Source: an uncultured Clostridia bacterium
GTDB taxonomy: Bacteria; Bacillota; Clostridia; TANB77; CAG-508
Direction of reading: 5' to 3'
DNA: 8,900 bases
Assembly (NCBI GenBank): GCA_947628925.1
Contig: CANRBU010000045.1
Span: 1-8,900, forward strand
The notes beneath the pieces were generated by a model. That model did no database searches. It was not told where the DNA came from and saw nothing but the letters and a program-made list of their open reading frames with translations. Position numbers and translations under genes: made by a program. This document shows positions 1 through 7,156 of the stretch, in pieces. Position 1 is the stretch's first letter. Each line of letters starts with the position of its first letter.

Positions 1-2489
1 TATCAGTTATTGCAAACAATTTATGGTGGTCATGGAACACTGAATTTTTAAGGTTGTTTAGAAAAATAGATCAAGATCTATGGGAAAAATGTGGAAAAAA
101 CCCTGTAAAATTTTTGAAAGAAGTTTCTCAAGAAGCTTTAGAAAGAGCCACAAGAGATTTAATATTTTTAAAAGAATATGACAAAAATGTAGAAAATTTT
201 GAAAATTATATGAATAGCAACAATACATGGTTTGCAAACAAATACCCTGAAAACAAAGATGATTTAATAGCATATTTCTCAGCAGAATACGGCTTAGATG
301 AAACAATCCCTATTTATTCAGGAGGCTTAGGTATCTTATCAGGAGATCATCTAAAATCAGCTAGTGATTTAGGTATTCCATTAGTAGCAGTAGGTTTATT
401 ATATAAAAATGGATATTTTCATCAAAAAATCAATGGAAGAGGAGAGCAAGAAACAGAATATCATGATATTGATTTATTTGATTTGCCAATACATCCAGTA
501 AAAACAGAAGAAGGAGAAGACCTTACAATATATATAAAATTCCCCAAAAGAAGAATTTATCTAAAAGTTTGGGAAATAGCTGTAGGTAGAGTGAAACTAT
601 ATTTATTAGACTCAGACATAGAAAAAAATAATCCAGAAGATAGAGATGTAACTTTACGTTTATATGGTGGAGACCAAGAAATGCGTATAAGACAAGAAAT
701 TGTTTTAGGAATGGGTGGTGTAAACCTATTAACAAGAACATTAAAATTAAACCCAACACTATACCACATGAACGAAGGACATTCATCTTTCTTAATTCTT
801 GAATTAATAAAAAATATTATTACAGAAAAACAAGTATCTTTTGATATTGCAAGAGATATTGTATCATCAATGACAGTGTTTACAACACATACACCAGTAC
901 CAGCAGGAAACGATATCTTCCCAATTTCATTAGTAGAAAAATATTTTAAAGATTTTTGGCCAAGAATTGCAATTTCACGCGAAGAATTTCTAAAAATGGG
1001 AATGAAACCATGTGAAGACCTAGAACCAGGATTTAACATGGGAATATTAGCATTAAAAGTAGCAGGAAAGAAAAATGGTGTAAGTAAATTACATGGAGCA
1101 GTTTCTAGGGAATTGTTTGGTGAAATATGGCCAGAAATTGCAGCAAATGAATCACCAATAGGCTATGTTACAAACGGAATCCATACTTGCTCATGGTTAG
1201 CACCAAACTTAAAAGAATTATACAACAAATATTTAATTCCATACTGGCAAGACAAAATTCAATATGACTATGTATGGGAAAAAATTAAAAACATACCAGA
1301 TGACAAACTATGGGAAGCACATCAAAAAAGAAAAGAAAAATTAATAAATCTTGTAAAAGATAGCACAATAGAAAGGTTAAGACGTTCAGGATATAGTTAT
1401 GAAGATATACATTCTATAGTTTCAAAACTAGATCCAAATGCATTAACAATAGGCTTTGCAAGAAGATTTGCAACATATAAAAGAGCAACATTAATATTTA
1501 AAGACTTAGAAAGAATAACACAAATTTTAAACGAAACAGACAGACCAGTTCAATTAATATTTGCAGGAAAAGCACATCCTGCAGATAAAGAAGGACAAGA
1601 CTTAATAAAATATATACATGAGATATCAATGATGCCACAATTTAAAGGAAAAATATTCTTACTAGAAAATTATAATATTGCAATGTCAAGATATTTAATA
1701 AGTGGTGTAGATGTATGGCTAAATAACCCAAGAAGACCAATGGAAGCATCAGGAACAAGTGGACAAAAAGCATCAGTAAATGGTGTAATCAATTTCAGTG
1801 TATTAGATGGTTGGTGGGCAGAAGCATATAACCAAAAAAACGGATGGAGAATAGGTTTTAATAGTGACTATGATTCATACGAGGCTCAAGATGTAACTGA
1901 CAGCCAAAGCATATATGAAACACTAGAGAGCAAAATTATACCAAGTTATTATCAAAAAGACAAAAATGGCTTATCAAAAACATGGATGGAAATGATGAAA
2001 GAATCAATAATGTCAACAGGAGGAACTTACAGCACAGCAAGAATGGTAACAGAATATGCAGAGCAATATTACATGCCACTATGTAATCTATATCATAAAT
2101 ATTATGAAGATTTAAGCAGTGTAACAGAATTCAACTCATGGAAAAAAGAAACATTTAATGCATGGAAAGATATATCAATAAGCCAAGCAGAAAATGTTGA
2201 TAACATCACTGTTGATGCAGGAAACAGCTTAGAAGTTAAATGCCAAGTAAATCTTGCAAATATAGCACCAGAACATGTAACAGTGGAATGTTATTACGGA
2301 AAAATCTTAGAAAATGGGGTAGTAGAAGATATACAAATAGTACCAATGAAATTAAAAAATGGAGAATATGTAGCAAAAATAGAACTAAAAACAGGAGGAA
2401 ATTACGGATATACATTCCGAATTATGCCAAAACACGAAATGTTATTAGAACCAGCAAATATGAATTTAATTAAATGGGTAACAAAATAA
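1..2489 (+). CDS. glgP: Alpha-glucan (glycogen) phosphorylase, 5' end cut by the window
   Basis: PLP-dependent phosphorylase that releases glucose-1-phosphate from the ends of glycogen or maltodextrin in the cytoplasm. The frame is open from base 3 and already encodes the conserved N-terminal motif NNLWWSWN before the TTG at 54, so the true start lies upstream of the window and the TTG is internal. Reading on, one sees the DUF3417-type N-terminal region, then IYSGGLGILSGDHLK, NGIHTCSWLAP, and the cofactor motif EASGTSGQK, whose lysine (codon 1767-1769) should be the PLP Schiff-base residue. The final ~110 residues form a beta-rich C-terminal domain ending MNLIKW, as in the long GT35 subfamily of about 850 residues (TIGR02094 type). 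The gene is therefore near complete, probably lacking some 10-20 residues. No other glycogen gene is visible here. It is followed after 39 bases, with no terminator, by the haemolysin III-type gene, so co-transcription is likely. Family assignment is firm; the preferred glucan is not determined. Confidence 0.95.
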   Translation, partial: SVIANNLWWSWNTEFLRLFRKIDQDLWEKCGKNPVKFLKEVSQEALERATRDLIFLKEYDKNVENFENYMNSNNTWFANKYPENKDDLIAYFSAEYGLDETIPIYSGGLGILSGDHLKSASDLGIPLVAVGLLYKNGYFHQKINGRGEQETEYHDIDLFDLPIHPVKTEEGEDLTIYIKFPKRRIYLKVWEIAVGRVKLYLLDSDIEKNNPEDRDVTLRLYGGDQEMRIRQEIVLGMGGVNLLTRTLKLNPTLYHMNEGHSSFLILELIKNIITEKQVSFDIARDIVSSMTVFTTHTPVPAGNDIFPISLVEKYFKDFWPRIAISREEFLKMGMKPCEDLEPGFNMGILALKVAGKKNGVSKLHGAVSRELFGEIWPEIAANESPIGYVTNGIHTCSWLAPNLKELYNKYLIPYWQDKIQYDYVWEKIKNIPDDKLWEAHQKRKEKLINLVKDSTIERLRRSGYSYEDIHSIVSKLDPNALTIGFARRFATYKRATLIFKDLERITQILNETDRPVQLIFAGKAHPADKEGQDLIKYIHEISMMPQFKGKIFLLENYNIAMSRYLISGVDVWLNNPRRPMEASGTSGQKASVNGVINFSVLDGWWAEAYNQKNGWRIGFNSDYDSYEAQDVTDSQSIYETLESKIIPSYYQKDKNGLSKTWMEMMKESIMSTGGTYSTARMVTEYAEQYYMPLCNLYHKYYEDLSSVTEFNSWKKETFNAWKDISISQAENVDNITVDAGNSLEVKCQVNLANIAPEHVTVECYYGKILENGVVEDIQIVPMKLKNGEYVAKIELKTGGNYGYTFRIMPKHEMLLEPANMNLIKWVTK

Positions 2490-2528
2490 AAAGGCATAAC
2501 TATAAAATAAAAAAGGAATTAATTTACT

Positions 2529-3203
2529 ATGGAAAGAGTACGCTTAGGAGACAGAGTTCTTCCAACATATACAAAAGGAGAAGAAATTTTTAATATGACA
2601 TCACATATTGTGGGAGCTGCTCTAGGAGTGGTTGCCACAGTCCTTTGTGTTGTATTTTCCGCTATTCACCATAATGTATATGGAATCATTAGTGGAGCAA
2701 TATATGGTGCAACAATGATATTACTATACACAATGTCTAGTATTTATCATGGGCTAAATCCACAAAGATTTTCTAAAAAAGTATTTCAAGTATTAGACCA
2801 TTGCTCCATATTTTTGCTAATAGCAGGTTCATATACACCATTTTGTTTATCAAGTTTTGTACCAACACATCCAGTCATGGGATGGACAATATTTGGAATA
2901 ATATGGTTTATGGCAGTATTAGGAATAACTTTAAACTCAATAGATATAAAAAAATACAAAATCTTCTCAATGATATGCTATTTAGGCATGGGATGGTGCA
3001 TAATATTTACAGCAAATTTGTTACCAGAATTAATACATCCAAATGGATTAATTCTTTTGGTAGCAGGAGGAATAGCATATTCAATAGGAGCAATTTTGTA
3101 TGGAGTTGGAAAAAAACATAAATGGATGCATTCAATTTTTCACTTATTTATATTATTAGGAAGTTTATTACAATTTTTCTGTATTTTATTATATGTAATG
3201 TAA
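2529..3203 (+). CDS. Haemolysin III / TrhA family seven-helix membrane protein
   Basis: Integral membrane protein of 224 residues, the normal size for the bacterial branch of the PAQR/haemolysin III superfamily. Seven hydrophobic segments can be traced, starting near residue 27 and ending at the C-terminus. Family motifs are present in order: EIFNMTSH (19-26), SSIYHGL (70-76), LDHCSIFLLIAGSYTPF (89-105) and HSIFH (201-205). S70, H74, D90, H201 and H205 match the positions that bind zinc in the related adiponectin receptors, so a metal-dependent hydrolase-like site in the membrane is likely. The name haemolysin is historical; bacterial TrhA proteins have been linked to membrane energetics and lipid homeostasis, and nothing here points to a toxin. 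The ATG is preceded by AAAGGA at 2512-2517. It lies just behind the phosphorylase gene, and its stop codon runs into a hairpin terminator. The family call is secure; the physiological role is not. Confidence 0.92.
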   Translation: MERVRLGDRVLPTYTKGEEIFNMTSHIVGAALGVVATVLCVVFSAIHHNVYGIISGAIYGATMILLYTMSSIYHGLNPQRFSKKVFQVLDHCSIFLLIAGSYTPFCLSSFVPTHPVMGWTIFGIIWFMAVLGITLNSIDIKKYKIFSMICYLGMGWCIIFTANLLPELIHPNGLILLVAGGIAYSIGAILYGVGKKHKWMHSIFHLFILLGSLLQFFCILLYVM

Positions 3204-3231
3204 AGGCGAAACATATTTTGTTTCGCCTTTT
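3202..3231. terminator. Hairpin terminator between convergent genes
   Basis: A perfect 12-bp stem pairs 3202-3213 with 3219-3230 around the 5-base loop TATTT. The G+C-rich core is GGCG/CGCC and the stem is followed by a short T run on the + strand. It overlaps the last bases of the upstream stop codon and lies 5 bases from the stop codon of the convergent tmcAL gene, so it can end transcription from both sides. The T tract is short in both directions, four bases on the + strand and three on the minus strand. Confidence 0.8.
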
Positions 3232-3235
3232 AAAA

Positions 3236-4465
3236 TTATTTAACAATTTTTTTAGTATAATCTAAATTTGCAATAGATTCATATTCATAACCCAAAGTAT
3301 ACACATTAGTTGCAAAAATATCTTTCTTAAGCAACTGTAATAAATTTTTATTATTGCAACTATCTTCAAATTTCTTAACAGAAGTGATTACTTGCAACCT
3401 AGGATTTGCTTTTACAACTTCTGAAAGCAAAAATTCACCTCTTTTATTCATTCCCAAAACACGTATATATGGCTTTACTTTTTGTGAAATTTGCATATCC
3501 TTTTTTGTAATATTAAGAAGAGCATATAGCAAAATGCGCTGAATTCGTGTGTTTGTATAACGCTTTGATTTAACAATATCTAAAAATTCTACTATACTAT
3601 TACAAGAATTTGCAGCGGTTTTAAAAGTATTTTCTAAACCTTCAGAAACATCAGGAAGATCAGCAATTTCTTGAATAGACATTTTTCTTAAAGTATATAA
3701 AATCTCTTTTTCAAAATTAGAAATATCATAAACAACATGTCCAACTTTTATATTTTCCATTAATATAGAATAAGTGTCTAATGGAATTACATTAGAAAGA
3801 GATTTAAAATTTCTACTTTTTACAAGGTTACGAATAGCAGTACTACTAATAATATTACCAGAAATTCCAGTACTATTATGGTCAGCCTCAATTCGCTGAA
3901 CAGCATGTGGAAGCAAATGACTATCCAACATTTTTAAAGCTTTTAAATACTCAATTCCAAGAATATTATTAGGAGTAGACATTACATTTGAATATCTACG
4001 AATATCATTTAAATACATTAACAGCGCATTTTCTCTTGCCTTAGGAAAAGATATGCCTGTACTTAATTCATGAGCTAAAATATTTTTAAAAGCTCTAGGT
4101 TCATTGTAAAGAACATCTGCAATCTCATCTAAAATTTTAATATCATCACATTCAGCTCCAAAACTTATATCATCAACAATTTTCAAAGAGTCTAAAATTT
4201 GCATAGCACCATAAGCAAAATTTTCAGCACTAGAAATTGAATAAATCACAGGAAGTTCTAAAACTAAATCAACACCATTTGCAATTGCCATCTTAGCTTT
4301 AGACCATTTATCAACTAAAGAACAAGAACCACGTTGGGTAAAATTTCCACTCATCACACAAACAGTATATCTACATTTTGTAATTTGTTTGCTTTGCTCA
4401 ATATGGTACGCATGACCATTATGAAAGGGATTATACTCTGCAACAATTCCTAAAACTCTACTCAT
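3236..4465 (-). CDS. tmcAL: tRNA(Met) cytidine acetate ligase TmcAL (YlbM family)
   Basis: Makes N4-acetylcytidine at the wobble position of elongator tRNA-Met from acetate and ATP through an acetyl-adenylate. This is the Firmicutes alternative to the acetyl-CoA-dependent TmcA. The 409 residues match the family length (about 400-415). The N-terminal Rossmann-type nucleotidyltransferase domain shows GIVAEYNPFHNGH, containing the HxGH ATP-binding motif at residues 15-18, then MSGNFTQRG (38-46), LELP (69-72) and ISSTAIR (206-212), the usual second nucleotide-binding signature. The helical C-terminal half is expected for tRNA binding. The start is well fixed: ATG at 4465 follows a strong AGGAGGTG site 5 bases upstream. 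The gene stands alone, convergent with the haemolysin III-type gene and divergent from rnhA. No damage is visible. Function is assigned from characterised Bacillus homologues and the motifs. Confidence 0.95.
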   Translation of the reverse strand: MSRVLGIVAEYNPFHNGHAYHIEQSKQITKCRYTVCVMSGNFTQRGSCSLVDKWSKAKMAIANGVDLVLELPVIYSISSAENFAYGAMQILDSLKIVDDISFGAECDDIKILDEIADVLYNEPRAFKNILAHELSTGISFPKARENALLMYLNDIRRYSNVMSTPNNILGIEYLKALKMLDSHLLPHAVQRIEADHNSTGISGNIISSTAIRNLVKSRNFKSLSNVIPLDTYSILMENIKVGHVVYDISNFEKEILYTLRKMSIQEIADLPDVSEGLENTFKTAANSCNSIVEFLDIVKSKRYTNTRIQRILLYALLNITKKDMQISQKVKPYIRVLGMNKRGEFLLSEVVKANPRLQVITSVKKFEDSCNNKNLLQLLKKDIFATNVYTLGYEYESIANLDYTKKIVK

Positions 4466-4498
4466 TTTGCCACCTCCTGAAAAAAATTTAAAAAGATA

Positions 4499-4527
4499 TT
4501 GTAAACTTTATAATTTATTGATATAAT
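4499..4527 (+). promoter_or_regulatory. Predicted sigma-A promoter of the rnhA operon
   Basis: TTGTAA (4499-4504) and a perfect TATAAT (4522-4527) stand 17 bases apart, giving an expected start near 4534 and a leader of about 60 bases before rnhA. This is the best promoter match in the window and the only clear one ahead of rnhA and the genes behind it. Confidence 0.6.
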
Positions 4528-4554
4528 CATATCATAAAATATGGAAAAAAACAA
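4526..4554 (-). promoter_or_regulatory. Predicted sigma-A promoter of tmcAL
   Basis: Read on the minus strand, TTGTTT (4554-4549) and TATGAT (4531-4526) are separated by 17 bases. The -10 box matches the consensus at 5 of 6 positions and the -35 box at 3 of 6. Transcription would begin near 4519, leaving a leader of about 50 bases before the ATG at 4465. The -10 box overlaps that of the opposing rnhA promoter by two bases. The AT-rich context makes chance matches common. Confidence 0.45.
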
Positions 4555-4594
4555 ATAATTCTTTTTCAAACAAAAGAAAGGAACATTCTAAAAT

Positions 4595-5038
4595 ATGGAT
4601 AAGGTTACAATTTATACTGATGGAGCATGCTCTGGAAATCCAGGACCAGGTGGTTGGGGAGCAATATTAATGTATGGTAGCAATAAAAAAGAAATATCAG
4701 CAGGGAAAAATGATACGACAAATAATATCATGGAATTAACAGCAGCCTTAGAAGCATTAAAACTCCTAAAACATCCTTGTGAAGTAGAGTTATATAGTGA
4801 CAGTGCATATCTAGTAAATGGCTTTACAAATGGTTGGATATACAACTGGCAAAAAAACAATTGGAAAACAGCAAATAAAGAACCAGTAAAAAACAAAGAA
4901 ATTTGGGAAGAATTATATAACATGACAAAAATACACAAAATTACATTTATAAAAGTAAAAGGTCATAGTGATAACGAATATAATAATCGTTGTGATGAAT
5001 TAGCAAGACAAGCAATAAAGAACTTAACAAAAGAATAG
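4595..5038 (+). CDS. rnhA: Ribonuclease HI
   Basis: Cytoplasmic, Mg2+-dependent endonuclease that cuts the RNA strand of RNA-DNA hybrids, acting on R-loops, primers and runs of ribonucleotides. The protein has 147 residues, close to the ~155 of the Escherichia coli enzyme. The catalytic set is complete: D9 in TDGACSGNPGPGGWG, E47 in NNIMELTA, D69 in YSDSAYLV, D134 in NNRCDELA, with the mobile histidine H124 in VKGHSD. The NGWIYNWQKNNWK segment (79-91) is the basic protrusion (handle) used to grip the hybrid and found in E. coli-type RNase HI. There is no N-terminal hybrid-binding domain. The ATG follows AAAGGA at 4577-4582. The stop codon overlaps the Shine-Dalgarno site of the next gene, which points to coupled translation. 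It appears to be the first gene of an operon running into the split gene and the EndoQ homologue. Confidence 0.97.
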   Translation: MDKVTIYTDGACSGNPGPGGWGAILMYGSNKKEISAGKNDTTNNIMELTAALEALKLLKHPCEVELYSDSAYLVNGFTNGWIYNWQKNNWKTANKEPVKNKEIWEELYNMTKIHKITFIKVKGHSDNEYNNRCDELARQAIKNLTKE

Positions 5039-5049
5039 GAGAGAGTAAT

Positions 5050-5851
5050 ATGGAAACTTTTGCAGATTACATATTAAACGAAAAAAATCTAGGTTCAAAA
5101 ATGGAAATCGTTTATTATCTAGCAAAAAAAGAAGGAGTCTTTTTTGAAAAATCAGTTATCTTTAAAACAGAAATCTTAAGAATGTTTTTAAATAACGTAG
5201 ATTTGCGGTTTAGATAACAATTTATTACTAACAGCTTCATTACTTGCCACATGTAGAAAAATTCAAGTATCAAACAATAAAGATAAAATAAAGTCATATG
5301 CATATGAAGGCGCACAATATTTGTCAAGCATAGGCTTTGACCAACGCTTTTGCAATATATGTGCAGGAATAAACCGTTATTATAAGCAAGACCATCGTGA
5401 AAAAGAAAGTGACATATTAGAATTAGTTGATAACTTTGGAGCTATGTTACTAGATAGGCCTGAGAGAATAGGAATGCAAGTTGACGAAGCTTTGGTTTTA
5501 TTGCAATACAGAAACTTAAAAGACGTGTATAATAGATATTTATATCAATTTGTTGAATTTGTTGAGAATCTAGAGACAATAAAAATAAAAGAAGAAAACC
5601 AAGAACTAACACTCCTTGAACTTCTAGTAAAAATATTTAGAACAACAGATGATATAAAACATTTCATTACAGCAGTCGTATATGAATATGAAGCAAAAGT
5701 TGATGATGAAATATGCCGAGTAAAAAGTAATGAATTTTTTAAAACTCATAAAAATAAAAAACAACTAAAAGAAGGAAATCCAAACAGACCACTATTTAGT
5801 GAAGAAATAACAAACAAAGTAATAGGGGAATTAATCAATAAAAGTAAATAA
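5050..5851 (+). pseudogene. Unrecognised conserved-looking gene, split by a +1 frameshift
   Basis: I do not recognise this protein with certainty. Translation begins well: AGGAG at 5037-5041, overlapping the rnhA stop, then ATG at 5050, but it ends after 55 residues at TAA 5215-5217. The next frame is open without a stop from 5201 to 5851 and carries the rest, about 216 residues, so the two pieces overlap by only 14 bases. Joining them gives roughly 266 residues, mainly helical, soluble and without membrane segments. LLLTASLLATCRK (about 5222-5260) and YEGAQYLSSIGFDQRF (about 5303-5350) have the spacing and hydrophobic pattern of an HD-domain phosphohydrolase, but the metal-binding histidines and aspartates are absent, so this link is tentative. 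The C-terminal part is rich in Glu and Lys. The position between rnhA and endoQ suggests a DNA or RNA maintenance role. It may be a true pseudogene, a sequencing error, or two separately translated parts. Confidence 0.6.
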
Positions 5852-5896
5852 AGAAGGGAGAGCATAATATATAAAAATATATCATGCAAGCAGAAA

Positions 5897-7084
5897 ATGT
5901 ACGAAATATTTGCGGATTTACATGTACACATAGGAAGATCAGAATCAGGAAAACCAATAAAAATCACAGCAGCAAAATCTTTGAACTTTGCAAACATCGC
6001 TAAAGAATGTGAATCAAGAAAAGGGATACAAGTAGTTGGAATTATCGATTGTGCATCACCATATGTAATTGAAGATATCGAAAATTTTTTAAAAAATGGT
6101 GATGCATATGAGCTAAAAGATGGTGGAATTATATACAAAGACAAAGTTTGCATTTTGCTAGGAAGTGAAGTAGAAACTTCAGAAAAAGGTAGAAATGGCA
6201 AAAGCGGAAGTGCACACAATATATGCTTTTTCCCATATCTAAAAGATATAAAAGAATTTTCAAAAGAAATGAGTCACCATATAAAAAATATAACTTTAAG
6301 TACACAAAGGTCAGACATCTCAGGATATGATTTAATAGATATTGTAAAAAAACATAATGGCATATTAATACCAGCACATGTATTCACACCTTTTAAAAGT
6401 TACTATGGAAATTGCACAGATAGAATGAAAGACATCTTTAAAGAAAAATACAATCAAATATTTGCAATCGAATTAGGTCTAAGCTCAGACACAGAATTAG
6501 CAGACACAATTTCAGAACTAGAAAATAAAACTTTTGTAACAAATTCAGACGCACATTCTCTACCAAAAATAGCCAGAGAATATAATAAAATGCTAGTAGA
6601 AGATATATCTTTCAAAGAAGTAGTTAAAGCATTAAAAAATGAAGACGGCAGAAAAATATTAGCAAATTACGGACTAGACCCAAAACTAGGAAAATACCAT
6701 AGAACATATTGTGATAATTGTGAAAAAACAATAGAAACAAAAGAGCCAGTTGAAGTATGCCCACACTGTGGTAGCAATCAAGTAACATTTGGAGTTTTTG
6801 ACAGAATTGAATTAATAAAAGATAAACCTAAAGGCAAAAGTCCAAAAACAAGACCACCATATATTTATCAAATTCCGTTAGGCTTTGTACCAGGAGTAGG
6901 GGGAAAAACAATTGAAAAATTGTTAGACACCTTTGAAACAGAAATGAATATTTTGCACAAACTATCAAAAGATGACATTGAAGCAATAGTTGGCGAAAAA
7001 GTAGCTAATAAAATTGAAGAAGCTAGAACAGGGAATAGCAAAGTACATGCTGGTGGCGGAGGAAATTATGGAAAAATAGAATAG
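5897..7084 (+). CDS. PHP-domain endonuclease Q (EndoQ) homologue, YqxK/TIGR00375 type
   Basis: Likely DNA-repair endonuclease that cuts the backbone 5' of deaminated bases (hypoxanthine, uracil, xanthine) and abasic sites, as shown for archaeal and Bacillus members. Three parts are visible in the 395 residues. A PHP metal-dependent domain shows DLHVH (H9, H11), E91, H107, H161 in PAHVFTPF and D218/H220 in SDAH. A zinc finger follows, with CDNC (272-275) and CPHC (288-291). A helix-hairpin-helix DNA-binding region has PGVGGKTIEKLL from residue 332. The tail GGGGNYGKIE is the family's usual ending, so the gene is complete. The start at 5897 fits the family N-terminus, but the only good Shine-Dalgarno site (5851-5860) lies 36 bases upstream. 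It is probably in the rnhA operon. In Bacillus the homologue yqxK also lies in the broad spoIIM region. Activity here is inferred from homologues. Confidence 0.88.
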   Translation: MYEIFADLHVHIGRSESGKPIKITAAKSLNFANIAKECESRKGIQVVGIIDCASPYVIEDIENFLKNGDAYELKDGGIIYKDKVCILLGSEVETSEKGRNGKSGSAHNICFFPYLKDIKEFSKEMSHHIKNITLSTQRSDISGYDLIDIVKKHNGILIPAHVFTPFKSYYGNCTDRMKDIFKEKYNQIFAIELGLSSDTELADTISELENKTFVTNSDAHSLPKIAREYNKMLVEDISFKEVVKALKNEDGRKILANYGLDPKLGKYHRTYCDNCEKTIETKEPVEVCPHCGSNQVTFGVFDRIELIKDKPKGKSPKTRPPYIYQIPLGFVPGVGGKTIEKLLDTFETEMNILHKLSKDDIEAIVGEKVANKIEEARTGNSKVHAGGGGNYGKIE

Positions 7085-7096
7085 ACAATAGTCATA

Positions 7097-7156
7097 AAAA
7101 GCGTCTTATTGAATACACATTATGTAAGAAAATATGTGTATAAGAGAGGCGCTTTT
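7097..7156 (+). promoter_or_regulatory. Hairpin covering the spoIIM ribosome-binding site
   Basis: An outer 11-bp stem pairs 7097-7107 with 7146-7156, including two G-U pairs and the core AAAAGCG/CGCTTTT. An inner 8-bp stem pairs 7113-7120 (ATACACAT) with 7134-7141 (ATGTGTAT) around a 13-base loop, the two stems being separated by a small internal loop. The 3' arm contains the GAGG of the spoIIM Shine-Dalgarno site and ends in TTTT immediately before the ATG. It could block ribosome entry, act as an intrinsic terminator after endoQ, or both. It begins 12 bases after the endoQ stop codon. Confidence 0.6.

Noticed and set aside
557..1039. Long minus-strand open frame inside the phosphorylase gene
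   Set aside because: It is a shadow of a clearly conserved gene, with no family features of its own. The same applies to the minus-strand frames at 4612-4938, 5746-6219 and 8173-8553.
54..2489. TTG at 54 as the start of the phosphorylase
   Set aside because: The frame is open back to base 3 and encodes the conserved family motif NNLWWSWN, so the start is upstream of the window.
5206..5217. Programmed +1 frameshifting at CGG TTT AGA TAA
   Set aside because: It is not the prfB-type site (CTT TGA with an upstream internal ribosome site), and AGA is a common Arg codon here, so a pausing mechanism is not supported. A mutation or sequencing error is simpler.
5321..5851. A separate gene starting at TTG 5321
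   Set aside because: The same frame is open and protein-like back to 5201, with no good start codon in that stretch, so it is better read as the rest of the gene begun at 5050.
7109..7156. In-frame TTG at 7109 as the spoIIM start
   Set aside because: It has no ribosome site and lies within the hairpin, while ATG 7157 has AAGAGAGG at good spacing and fits the family N-terminus.
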